Positions 9,145-16,530 of a stretch of DNA of 64,000 bases are shown in pieces; the stretch's first letter is position 1; each line of letters begins with the position of its first letter. The notes below the pieces were generated by a model. The model was not told where the DNA came from and ran no database searches. It saw only the letters and a list, made by a program, of their open reading frames with translations. A program made the position numbers and the translations under genes. Where the stretch lies: NCBI GenBank assembly GCA_951812665.1, contig CATOST010000045.1:1-64000 (forward strand), written 5' to 3'. Source of the stretch: an uncultured Acidobacteriota bacterium. Lineage in GTDB: Bacteria > Acidobacteriota > UBA6911 > RPQK01 > JAJDTT01.

Positions 9145-9172
9145 TTGAAATTGCTTCGGGGAGTGATATATC
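9145..9172 (+). promoter_or_regulatory. sigma-70-type promoter of the LarA-like gene
   Basis: TTGAAA (9145-9150), a 16-bp spacer and TATATC (9167-9172) lie just after the stop of the propeller gene. The predicted start near 9179 gives a ~50-nt leader before the ATG at 9231, which has a GAAGGGAG Shine-Dalgarno-like sequence. Confidence 0.5.
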
Positions 9173-9230
9173 AGTTGGAGGTCAGGTTTCCGGTCCACCG
9201 ACGGGGCAGAGGGGCTGAAGGGAGTACCAG

Positions 9231-10493
9231 ATGTCGTTTCCCAGAATGTTGCGTTTGAGTCAGAAGTTCGAAGGGCCGGAGCTCGCCGACGTGGAGCATG
9301 AGACCGGCACACAGTTGGCCGCACTTCAGCTCGGGAACAAGATTCGTCCCGGGGAGAGCGTGGCCATCACGGCCGGCAGCCGCGGGATCGCCAATATCGC
9401 CTCCATCATCAAGGCGGCTACCCGGCAGCTCAAGGAGATCGGAGCAGAACCGTTCGTGGTTCCGGCCATGGGCAGTCATGGCGGCGGCACCGCCGAAGGA
9501 CAGCAGGAGATTCTTCACAGCTACGGTGTCACCGAGGAATACACCGGAGCCCCGATCCGCTCCTCCATGGAGACGGTCATCGTGGACACGACTCCCCAGG
9601 GTATTCCCGTCCATTTCGACCGCCATGCCTACGAGGCGGATCACGTCATCGTCTGCGGCCGGGTCAAGCCCCATACCGGGTTCGTGGGTCCCATCGAATC
9701 GGGGCTTCACAAGATGATGCTCATCGGCCTGGGCAAGCATCAGGGCGCCAAGATCTACCACCGGGCCATCAAGGACTTCAGCTTTCTGGAAATCATCCTG
9801 GCCGTCGCCGACGTCATCCTGGCCAAGTGCCGTGTTTCTGCGGGACTGGCCATCGTGGAGAACGCCTACGATGAGACTGCTCTCATCGAGGCGGTGGCCC
9901 CGGATCGATTCTTCGAACGGGAAAAGGAGCTTCTCAAGCTGGCCCAGGAGTGGATGCCCCGTCTTCCGTTCCCCGAAGTGGATCTTCTGGTGGTCGACCA
10001 GATCGGCAAGAACATCTCGGGCTCCGGCATGGACACCAACGTCGTGGGGCGCAAGTTCAACGACCACGTAGCCACGGAGGACGATACGGTCAATTGCAAG
10101 CGCATCTTCGTGCGGGGACTCACCCCCGAGACGCATGGAAACGCCTGCGGCATCGGCATGGCCGAGGTGACCAATCAGAGGACCGTCGACCAGGCGAACC
10201 TGGTGGCGACCCGGATCAATGCGCTCACCGGAGGGCACCCGTCCGCCGCCGCGGTCCCCATCGCCTTCGACACGGATCAGGAAGCCATGCTCGCCATCCT
10301 GGAGACCGTGGGCCTGGTCGACCCGGCGGATTCGGGCATCATTCAGATTGCCAACACGCTCAAGCTGGGTGAGGTCCTGGTCAGCGAGAAGTACTCGCCC
10401 GAGGTCCAGGAACGCTCCGACCTGGAAGTCCTCTCGGGCCCCGATAACATGGCCTTCGACCCCCACGGCAATCTGGCGCCCGTGGCCGTGTAG
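9231..10493 (+). CDS. LarA-like (DUF2088, nickel-dependent lactate racemase N-domain) protein
   Basis: 420-aa cytoplasmic protein resembling the N-terminal domain family of the nickel-pincer lactate racemase LarA. Visible family features are the glycine-rich TAGSRGIANI near residue 45, the MGSHGGG loop (about 80), the VKPHTGF motif (about 145) and ESGLHKMMLIGLGKHQGAK (about 155-172), which contains the histidines and lysines that bind cofactor or substrate in LarA. No larB, larC or larE is nearby, and many members of this branch have unknown substrates, so racemase activity on lactate should not be assumed. A good promoter precedes it and a rho-independent terminator follows it, so it is probably monocistronic. 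Confidence 0.82.
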   Translation: MSFPRMLRLSQKFEGPELADVEHETGTQLAALQLGNKIRPGESVAITAGSRGIANIASIIKAATRQLKEIGAEPFVVPAMGSHGGGTAEGQQEILHSYGVTEEYTGAPIRSSMETVIVDTTPQGIPVHFDRHAYEADHVIVCGRVKPHTGFVGPIESGLHKMMLIGLGKHQGAKIYHRAIKDFSFLEIILAVADVILAKCRVSAGLAIVENAYDETALIEAVAPDRFFEREKELLKLAQEWMPRLPFPEVDLLVVDQIGKNISGSGMDTNVVGRKFNDHVATEDDTVNCKRIFVRGLTPETHGNACGIGMAEVTNQRTVDQANLVATRINALTGGHPSAAAVPIAFDTDQEAMLAILETVGLVDPADSGIIQIANTLKLGEVLVSEKYSPEVQERSDLEVLSGPDNMAFDPHGNLAPVAV

Positions 10494-10521
10494 CCGTTCC
10501 GCAATTCCCTTAGATTATTGT

Positions 10522-10550
10522 GGGGGCGCTCCTCGTGGGCGCCCTTTTTT
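10522..10550 (+). terminator. rho-independent terminator after the LarA-like gene
   Basis: A GC-only 6-bp stem GGGCGC/GCGCCC (10524-10529 with 10539-10544), a 9-nt loop and an immediately following run of six T (10545-10550), 30 bp after the stop codon. Confidence 0.75.
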
Positions 10551-10787
10551 CTCTCTTGAGGAAGGTGGCTTGGAGGGGGGAGAGTCTTGTCCCCCATGCC
10601 TCACCCCTCATTCCCTTTCGTGAATTCAGCGGCTGGGAAGCCACCGCGCCAACTTCTCTCGCACATTTCTCTGCTTGCGCGTTTGTTCATATATGGCGCT
10701 CAGAAGATCCCAAGCGATCATCGAGGGGTTTCCCGGCAGTCCCGTATCGGGATGCACCGGAGGCCTCGTTCTCCACAAGGAGGAACC

Positions 10788-10835
10788 ATGAGAATTAAAT
10801 CATGGATGTTTGGGGGAATTAATCTGAACTTGTAG
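10788..10835 (+). CDS. possible 15-codon small ORF or leader peptide
   Basis: ATG at 10788, four bases after a full AAGGAGG Shine-Dalgarno sequence (10777-10783), opens a 15-codon frame (MRIKSWMFGGINLNL) ending at TAG 10833-10835. The ribosome-binding site is better than that of most genes in the window. The stop codon overlaps the first base of a 10-bp inverted repeat. It could be a translated leader for the ankyrin operon 216 bp downstream, or the beheaded start of a gene interrupted by the inverted-repeat segment. No homology is recognised. Confidence 0.35.
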   Translation: MRIKSWMFGGINLNL

Positions 10836-10939
10836 GAAGTGGAACAGATTCAAAAAAGTATCGCGAGTCTTCACTCGCCTTGCCCGGGTCTTCCACTTCC
10901 AATTCGAGCCTGTCGAATGGGGCTACATTCGACAGGCTC
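10835..10939. repeat. nested and serial inverted repeats in the 557-bp gap before the ankyrin gene
   Basis: Between 10494 and 11050 no ordinary gene is seen. The segment contains an outer 10-bp perfect repeat GGAAGTGGAA/TTCCACTTCC (10835-10844 with 10891-10900) enclosing a 6-bp hairpin GCGAGT-CTTC-ACTCGC (10863-10878). A 13-bp perfect repeat GAGCCTGTCGAAT/ATTCGACAGGCTC with an 8-nt loop follows (10906-10939). A further hairpin CAGGACG/CGTCCTG sits at 11016-11031, just ahead of the ankyrin ribosome-binding site. The GAGCCTGTCGAA palindrome resembles widespread bacterial REP-like sequences. This may be a small mobile palindromic element or a structured leader. Confidence 0.55.
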
Positions 10940-11050
10940 TAAATCAACTCGTCCTGCGTAGGAGGAGGAGTCAATCTTGGAAAATTATACTCATCGACTC
11001 TCAGGCTTGCCTGTGCAGGACGCCCGTCCTGACGAAAGGAGGTCCGATCC

Positions 11051-11905
11051 ATGACTAAAAAGCATTGGAAACTGGGGATGATAATGGTCATTCCCCTGCT
11101 GTTGATTCTCTGGTGGGGTTGGGAGGATACCGAGCCGGTAAAGGTGAATGATCCTCCACAACAACCCTTGAAGGGGCAGTCCGAGAGTTCCGCGCCTTCC
11201 ATCCAACCCAAGCGGAGGCCCCATCCCATTCCGATCGAGGAATGCGAGACCTGTCCCGACCATCCGGAATTGGAGAGTCTGAAACGTGACGGGGAGGACG
11301 AAGATATCGCTGAACAGATGAAGACCGTTCTCTATTCCATCGCAGGAGAGATCGGGGGATGTTACGGCCTGCTGTACAAGGCGGCACTCGATGGCAATCC
11401 CAAGCCGGATACGAGCCAGCTTGGGGGCTGTGAAGGCAAAACACCTCTTCACATGGCCAACACGCCAGATCAGGTACGGGCACTGCTTGACGCGGGAGCG
11501 GACGTCAATGCTGCGGATGATTTTGGCGCCACGCCATTGCATCTGCAGAGCATTCCCCCCCGGCCCACTGCCGAGAGCCTGGAGATCGTCGAAATGCTGT
11601 TGGAAGCTGGAGCCGACCTTCAAGCAGAAACTGAGAATGGCCTGCAGCCTTGGAAGTATGTCCGTCTTCACTCCTCGGTCTCAACCTCTCATCTCCATAC
11701 CTATGAAGACATTGCCCGAGCAGCGGGCGAATCCGGTGTCTCAGTGGATGACTATCTGGCCGCTCATCCGCGAGAACAGGAGCAGCTGGACAGGTTCATG
11801 GAGCATCATCTCGTGGACGCACAAATCCGGGCGAGAATTCTGGAGGCGTCCGTCGGACCGGAGTTCATCTCCAAGATCCGCGGGCAATATTCTGAAGAAC
11901 AATAA
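11051..11905 (+). CDS. membrane-anchored ankyrin-repeat protein
   Basis: 284-aa protein with an N-terminal signal-anchor (about residues 8-23, LGMIMVIPLLLILWWG), a proline-rich linker and then ankyrin repeats from about residue 110. GCEGKTPLHMA, VRALLDAGADVNAADDFGATPLHL and VEMLLEAGADLQAETENG are clear repeat consensus pieces. The rest is probably periplasmic. Four cysteines are present (ECETC and two isolated ones). The ATG follows an AAAGGAGGT ribosome-binding site. The small eight-cysteine protein gene starts 12 bp after its stop, so the two are almost certainly one operon. Ankyrin proteins bind other proteins; here the obvious candidate partner is its operon neighbour, which is inference only. 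Confidence 0.85.
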   Translation: MTKKHWKLGMIMVIPLLLILWWGWEDTEPVKVNDPPQQPLKGQSESSAPSIQPKRRPHPIPIEECETCPDHPELESLKRDGEDEDIAEQMKTVLYSIAGEIGGCYGLLYKAALDGNPKPDTSQLGGCEGKTPLHMANTPDQVRALLDAGADVNAADDFGATPLHLQSIPPRPTAESLEIVEMLLEAGADLQAETENGLQPWKYVRLHSSVSTSHLHTYEDIARAAGESGVSVDDYLAAHPREQEQLDRFMEHHLVDAQIRARILEASVGPEFISKIRGQYSEEQ

Positions 11906-11917
11906 GAAGGAGAATAA

Positions 11918-12172
11918 ATGAAAGTCATTGCCACACTCATAATCACTTTGGTCATTCTACAAGCATCGGTTGCAACCGTACCCGCAGGTCTGGGCACATG
12001 GGCCTGCAAATCGGTTTGCTGGGCCCGTTACGAGTGGTGTCTATCGGCGGCTTATGAGGCCTATCGAAGGTGCCAACGATTCGGGGAAGAAATGCAATGC
12101 CAGTATGTCCTTGAATTCCAGAAGAGAATTTGCAACCGGCAATACAGATCCTGCATGAGATGGTGTAGGTAA
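11918..12172 (+). CDS. small secreted eight-cysteine protein with palindromic Cys spacing
   Basis: 84-aa protein of no family I recognise. A cleavable signal peptide is likely (residues 1-20, MKVIATLIITLVILQASVA), leaving a mature part of about 60 residues. Its eight cysteines follow C-x3-C-x6-C-x10-C-x8-C-x10-C-x6-C-x3-C, which reads the same in both directions. The residues between them are helix-friendly (Tyr, Ala, Arg, Glu, Gln, Trp) and a Gly lies in the central x8 turn. This predicts an antiparallel helical hairpin with disulfides 1-8, 2-7, 3-6 and 4-5, like a longer alpha-hairpinin or CHCH fold. A good AAGGAG site precedes the ATG. It is downstream of the ankyrin gene and followed by a hairpin terminator. 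Function unknown; an exported toxin-like, inhibitor or structural role are all possible. Confidence 0.8.
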   Translation: MKVIATLIITLVILQASVATVPAGLGTWACKSVCWARYEWCLSAAYEAYRRCQRFGEEMQCQYVLEFQKRICNRQYRSCMRWCR

Positions 12173-12189
12173 TTCAAATCCCATCCCAA

Positions 12190-12213
12190 GGGGCCGGTCA
12201 TCCGACCGGCCCC
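12190..12213 (+). terminator. terminator-like hairpin after the ankyrin/eight-cysteine operon
   Basis: A perfect 10-bp stem GGGGCCGGTC/GACCGGCCCC with a 4-nt loop lies 17 bp after the stop codon. The following tract (TACATCTTT) is only weakly T-rich, so it may act as a terminator, an mRNA-stabilising hairpin or a REP-like repeat. Confidence 0.6.
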
Positions 12214-12348
12214 TACATCTTTCCATTTCCCTTCTCTGTCCCGGCCGCCGGTTCCGATTGATAATTCGCAATTCTCATTCCCCCACCCACCGTGATCTGT
12301 TAAACAAGTGCGGAACTGTCGCGGAATCCGATGGAGGGGAGAGAGAAA

Positions 12349-15273
12349 ATGGAATTGCCACCACTGTACCACTGCCGAAAAAATTTCTCATCAGCTTCAG
12401 GATTCCTTCTGGCCCTGACCCTGACGGCGGCGGTCTTCTCGAATCTGCATTCCGAGTCCGGAACCCACCGGATCCGCCACGAGGGTTTCGAAAGCCTGAG
12501 CCAGGGGCGTTTTGGAGATGCCGGAGCGAATTCCTACATCTCCCGCAAGGGGCGGCTCCAAACCATCAACCGTCTCGATTTGAACCGGGATGGTGAACTG
12601 GATCTGGTTTTCACCCAAGACCACAACAGCGTCTACAACCCCGACTCCCTCATCTATTGGGGAGGACCGCAGGGTTTCCGCTCTCTCATGCCCGATTTGT
12701 GGGAGCTTCGAGCCCCTTTCTCCATCCTGAAGTATCTGGACGATTCCGCCTCCTATGTCACCCGGTTGCCCACACAGGGAGGTGGCCGCGGCTTGATTTC
12801 GGACCTGAATCTGGATGGGTTCCCAGACATCGTCATCGCCAATTTCATGCACAACTATCGGCCCGACCAGGACGTGTACATCTACTGGGGAGGACCGTCC
12901 GGATACGGTCTCGGGAATCACACGCAGTTGCCGGCCTACCGGGCGGGTGGCGTAGCGGCGGGAGACCTGAACGGGGACGCCTTCCCCGACCTGGTCGTGG
13001 CCAATAGGGGAGATGAACTTGGAGAATCGCTCGGGCTTCGCATGCACCTGGAATCGTACATCTACTGGGGAAGCGTCACCGGCTTCCATCCGGATCGCCG
13101 CGATTCAGTTCCCAGCATTACCGCGCAGGATGCAGCCGTCGGAGATTTCAACGGCGACGGCTCCCGGGACTTGGCTTTCGCCAACCACAACAGCCAGGTC
13201 CAGAACGGTTTCGTCTATTGGGGAGACGGTGAGGGACACTTTGGGCCCGAGCGGCGTCAGGTCCTCGATCGCGAAGACCTCTACCTGGAGGAGGGAGTGA
13301 AGGAGGGCAGGCGGCTGCACGATGGCATGAGCACGCTCCTGGCTACGGATCTGAATGGAGACGGCACTGACGACCTGGTCGCTGCCGGGAGTTCCAACGG
13401 GGTCGTGTTTTTCGGATCTTCCAGTGGCCTCGACACCCGAACCTCAATCCGGCTGCCGGCAGATTCTTGTCAGGGATTGGCGGCTGCGGACCTCAACAGC
13501 GACGGCAGGATCGATCTGGTTTTCGCCAACCGGGGAGGACGCCGGGGATCCCCGCCGCCATCGGAGATTTTCTGGGGTACGGAAAATGGATTCAGCCCCG
13601 GGAAACGCACGCCCCTCCCCACTTTGGCCGCGACGACGGTTCAAGCGGCCGATCTGAACCTTGACGGCTTTCCCGATCTCCTGTTCGGTAACAGCCGGGG
13701 ACAATCCACCGCCGACGCGCCCTCCTTCATCTACTGGGGAAGCGGCCGGGGCTTCTCCCCGCACCGGCGCACACAGCTCCTGGGTTTCGGTGTCGACGGT
13801 TCCGGGGTCGCCGACCTGGACGGGAACGGTTGGCCGGACGTCCTTCTGGTCAATCACCTCAGCAGCCACACCGATATCCTTCCTACGGCCATCTTCTGGG
13901 GCGAATCCCGGCGCCAATACGGGGATTCCTCGCTGACATTGTTGAAGCCGGGCGGCATGATGGAGTACAGCATCGCCGATCTGGACGATGACGATTTTCC
14001 CGACCTGCTCCTGGTTCATCGCGAGGGACCGGCCATCTGGTGGGGTGGACCCGAAGGCTACGACGCCAACCGCCGCACGCGGCTGCAGGTCCAACGTCCC
14101 AGCAGCAACACCATTGCCGATCTGAACCGGGACGGTTACCTGGACCTCCTCTTTACCGGCCCCGGCCGTTCCGGCCGCAAGGACGTCGAAGCGGCCACGA
14201 TCGTCTGGGGCGGCGCGGGCCGGTTCGAATCGCCCCGCACGACCCAATGGGACCTTCACGACAAGTTGCTGGAGGCATCCGCCATCGCCGATCTCAATCG
14301 GGACGGCCACTTGGACCTGGTCTTTCCCATGAGCTATGGCGACCGGTCGGAGATCGTCTGGGGAAGCCCCGACGGATACCGGAGCGGGAACCATCTCCTG
14401 TTGGAGGCCCATGGCGCCGCTCACGCCGTGCCTGCCGACCTGGACCGGGACGGATGGCTCGATCTGCTCTTCACCAGCAGCGCGAGTCCCAAATACCGCG
14501 ACATGGACGGGCCGGCACTCATCTACTGGGGAGGTCCCGGCGGACTCACCGCGGTCCCGCCCACTCCGCTGGAAGGATTCACGAGCCTGGACGCCTCCGT
14601 CGCCGATTTCAATGAGGACGGGCATCTGGATATCGCGCTCACCAACTACAAGTCGGCCACGACCCGGGAGATTCCCGCTTTCGTCTATTGGGGGGACGGA
14701 AGCCGGAACTACTCGAAGGCTCGGCGGACCCTGGTGAAGGCCGCCTCCTCCGCGGCGGTCGACTCTCTGGATCTGGACCGGGACGGATGGGTGGATCTGG
14801 TGGTTTCCAACCATCAGACCTTCTTCGATCATGCGGCAGGGACGAACATCTATTGGGGCGCGGAGGAGGGCTTCACCGCCTCCAACCGAACCCATCTGCC
14901 GACCGTGGGGGTCCATCTGGACGCCATGGTCGATGCCGGAAACGTCTATACGCGGGAACCGAAGTGGGACTTCGTTTCCGTCCCCGTCGAGGCCCCTGCG
15001 GGAACCCGTTTCAAGCGCCTGCTCTGGTCTGGCCAGACGCCGCTGGGGACAGGGCTGGAATTTCAGGTCCGCACCGCCGCTGCCCGGGACGAGTTGGAGG
15101 CTGCTCCTTGGGGAGGGCCCACTGGTTCCGGTTCCTTCTATTCCACATCCGGAGATCCCCTGCAGGAGATTCCGGACGGCCATTCCTGGCTCCAGTACCG
15201 AGTGGTGCTGGTCTCTCCCGACGGCGGCAACTCGCCGATCCTGACTGAGGTGGTCCTGGAGTGCGAGCCCTGA
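12349..15273 (+). CDS. secreted FG-GAP/VCBS repeat protein
   Basis: About 974-aa exported protein built of beta-propeller repeats. I count 14 calcium-binding FG-GAP-type loops of the form D-[LF]-[ND]-x-[DN]-[GD]-x-x-D-[LIV] (for example ADLNRDGYLDLLF), spaced roughly 50-75 residues, most followed by a YWGG or FWG motif, suggesting two seven-bladed propellers. The last ~120 residues form a different beta domain. The track start at 12331 can be shortened to the ATG at 12349, which has GGAGGGGAGAG just upstream and leads directly into the signal peptide. Likely extracellular adhesion or carbohydrate binding; related to integrin-alpha-like repeats. No enzyme domain is seen. Confidence 0.85.
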   Translation: MELPPLYHCRKNFSSASGFLLALTLTAAVFSNLHSESGTHRIRHEGFESLSQGRFGDAGANSYISRKGRLQTINRLDLNRDGELDLVFTQDHNSVYNPDSLIYWGGPQGFRSLMPDLWELRAPFSILKYLDDSASYVTRLPTQGGGRGLISDLNLDGFPDIVIANFMHNYRPDQDVYIYWGGPSGYGLGNHTQLPAYRAGGVAAGDLNGDAFPDLVVANRGDELGESLGLRMHLESYIYWGSVTGFHPDRRDSVPSITAQDAAVGDFNGDGSRDLAFANHNSQVQNGFVYWGDGEGHFGPERRQVLDREDLYLEEGVKEGRRLHDGMSTLLATDLNGDGTDDLVAAGSSNGVVFFGSSSGLDTRTSIRLPADSCQGLAAADLNSDGRIDLVFANRGGRRGSPPPSEIFWGTENGFSPGKRTPLPTLAATTVQAADLNLDGFPDLLFGNSRGQSTADAPSFIYWGSGRGFSPHRRTQLLGFGVDGSGVADLDGNGWPDVLLVNHLSSHTDILPTAIFWGESRRQYGDSSLTLLKPGGMMEYSIADLDDDDFPDLLLVHREGPAIWWGGPEGYDANRRTRLQVQRPSSNTIADLNRDGYLDLLFTGPGRSGRKDVEAATIVWGGAGRFESPRTTQWDLHDKLLEASAIADLNRDGHLDLVFPMSYGDRSEIVWGSPDGYRSGNHLLLEAHGAAHAVPADLDRDGWLDLLFTSSASPKYRDMDGPALIYWGGPGGLTAVPPTPLEGFTSLDASVADFNEDGHLDIALTNYKSATTREIPAFVYWGDGSRNYSKARRTLVKAASSAAVDSLDLDRDGWVDLVVSNHQTFFDHAAGTNIYWGAEEGFTASNRTHLPTVGVHLDAMVDAGNVYTREPKWDFVSVPVEAPAGTRFKRLLWSGQTPLGTGLEFQVRTAAARDELEAAPWGGPTGSGSFYSTSGDPLQEIPDGHSWLQYRVVLVSPDGGNSPILTEVVLECEP

Positions 15274-15303
15274 TCGGGCGATCGGCTCGGGGCACCTGTT
15301 CCG

Positions 15304-16530
15304 ATGAAGAGCAAGATGAGCAAGCTCCTGTTGGGTCTGGCGTCCACGCTGGTGGTATTGACGATCGTCGAGATCGGTTTGAGGGTCTCTGACTACGACC
15401 CGAACACAAGTCCCTGGTATCGCTTCCACCCGGATCTGGGCTGGACGTTGGATCCGGTTCACCGGCGGGTCGGCGGGTTAAATTCCAGAGGCTTCCGCTA
15501 CCCGCAGGTGAACCGGATCAAGCCGGAGGGAACTCGAAGGTTGTTGAACCTGGGAGATTCGTTCTCGGCGGGGATGAACGTCGCCTACGGGAAGACCTAC
15601 CCGGGACTCCTTGCGGACTGGCTCAGCCGAAACGGCGAGTCGTGGGAGGTCATCAACCTGGCCGTCGGAGACTGGGGCACCAATCAGCAATTGATCGCAT
15701 TGCAGACGCTGGGACTGGAATTGAAACCGGACGTGGTGATCCTCCAGGTTTTTCCGTTCAACGACCTCTGCAACAACAGCGTTGAACTCTCCCATACCTG
15801 CAGCATGCAGGACCTGTTTCGTCCCTACCTGAACCCCAACGTTCCGGAGCTGCAACCTGTTTTTCTGAATCCGATCAGAGCCGAATTTCGCCGCCGTTTC
15901 CGGATCTTCGGACTGTTGGAGGAACCGGCGGTCCGGGCCTCGCTCTGGCTCCAGGAGGTCCGGCCCGGCGACGGCAAATCGACTCAGCAATATTTCCTCA
16001 AACATGCACGGCGAGCTGGACTCTCCGTCGGCGGAGCGCTTGCTTCCCTTCTCCCCGAAGACCACCAGCCGCCACCATTGCGGCGCGCCTGGAAAGACAC
16101 GGAAGAAGTCCTGAAACGTGTCAAGAGTCTGCTTGACCGGGAACAAATCCCTCTGATTGCGCTGGTCATTCCCTACAAATGGACGCTGTCGAAACTTTGG
16201 GTCCGGTATAAGCAGGGGAGACCGGAAGCAATGGATCCCCGGTATGGAACGAATCGGGTCGAGGGCCTCTTGAGCGATCTGGAGGCCACCGTGATCTCGA
16301 TCCGGCAACACTTCGAGGCCAGTCCGATTCCGATCGAAGATTTCTTTCTCACCGACAGCCATTTCAATCAGACCGGACACGCTCTTGCCGCCGAGCAGAT
16401 CCTTGACGAATTGGGAAGAGCGGGTTGGACCCGGAGCGCGTCTCGAATCCGGGAAATCGACACCGCTCAAGCTGATCCGGAACCAAGCCGTCGAGAGTCG
16501 TTCGGGTGCGAGCCATGCCGGAACAATTGA
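15304..16530 (+). CDS. membrane-anchored SGNH-family hydrolase-like protein
   Basis: 408 aa. A hydrophobic anchor lies near the N-terminus (LLLGLASTLVVLTIVEIGL). The SGNH blocks follow: block I LNLGDSFSAG (catalytic Ser, about residue 85), a glycine in NLAVGDWG, the block III-like asparagine in VFPFNDLCNN, and the Asp/His pair in TDSHFNQTGH near the C-terminus. The domain therefore looks catalytically complete as an esterase, acyltransferase or deacetylase acting in the periplasm. It starts 30 bp after the FG-GAP gene, and its end overlaps the MFS gene by 16 nt, so the pair is translationally coupled. A similar protein lies at 58579. Substrate unknown; glycan O-acyl groups are a reasonable guess. 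Confidence 0.8.
   Translation: MKSKMSKLLLGLASTLVVLTIVEIGLRVSDYDPNTSPWYRFHPDLGWTLDPVHRRVGGLNSRGFRYPQVNRIKPEGTRRLLNLGDSFSAGMNVAYGKTYPGLLADWLSRNGESWEVINLAVGDWGTNQQLIALQTLGLELKPDVVILQVFPFNDLCNNSVELSHTCSMQDLFRPYLNPNVPELQPVFLNPIRAEFRRRFRIFGLLEEPAVRASLWLQEVRPGDGKSTQQYFLKHARRAGLSVGGALASLLPEDHQPPPLRRAWKDTEEVLKRVKSLLDREQIPLIALVIPYKWTLSKLWVRYKQGRPEAMDPRYGTNRVEGLLSDLEATVISIRQHFEASPIPIEDFFLTDSHFNQTGHALAAEQILDELGRAGWTRSASRIREIDTAQADPEPSRRESFGCEPCRNN

Noticed and set aside
10520-10798. 92-aa and 82-aa plus-strand ORFs in the gap after the LarA-like gene
   Set aside because: They read through the terminator and palindromes, overlap each other and have no domain; only the last 15 codons with their own ribosome-binding site deserve notice.
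13444-15462. 672-aa minus-strand ORF opposite the FG-GAP gene
   Set aside because: Its regular motifs (VPVQI, EVEP types) are the reverse-frame image of the DxNxDG repeats; no start signal or domain.
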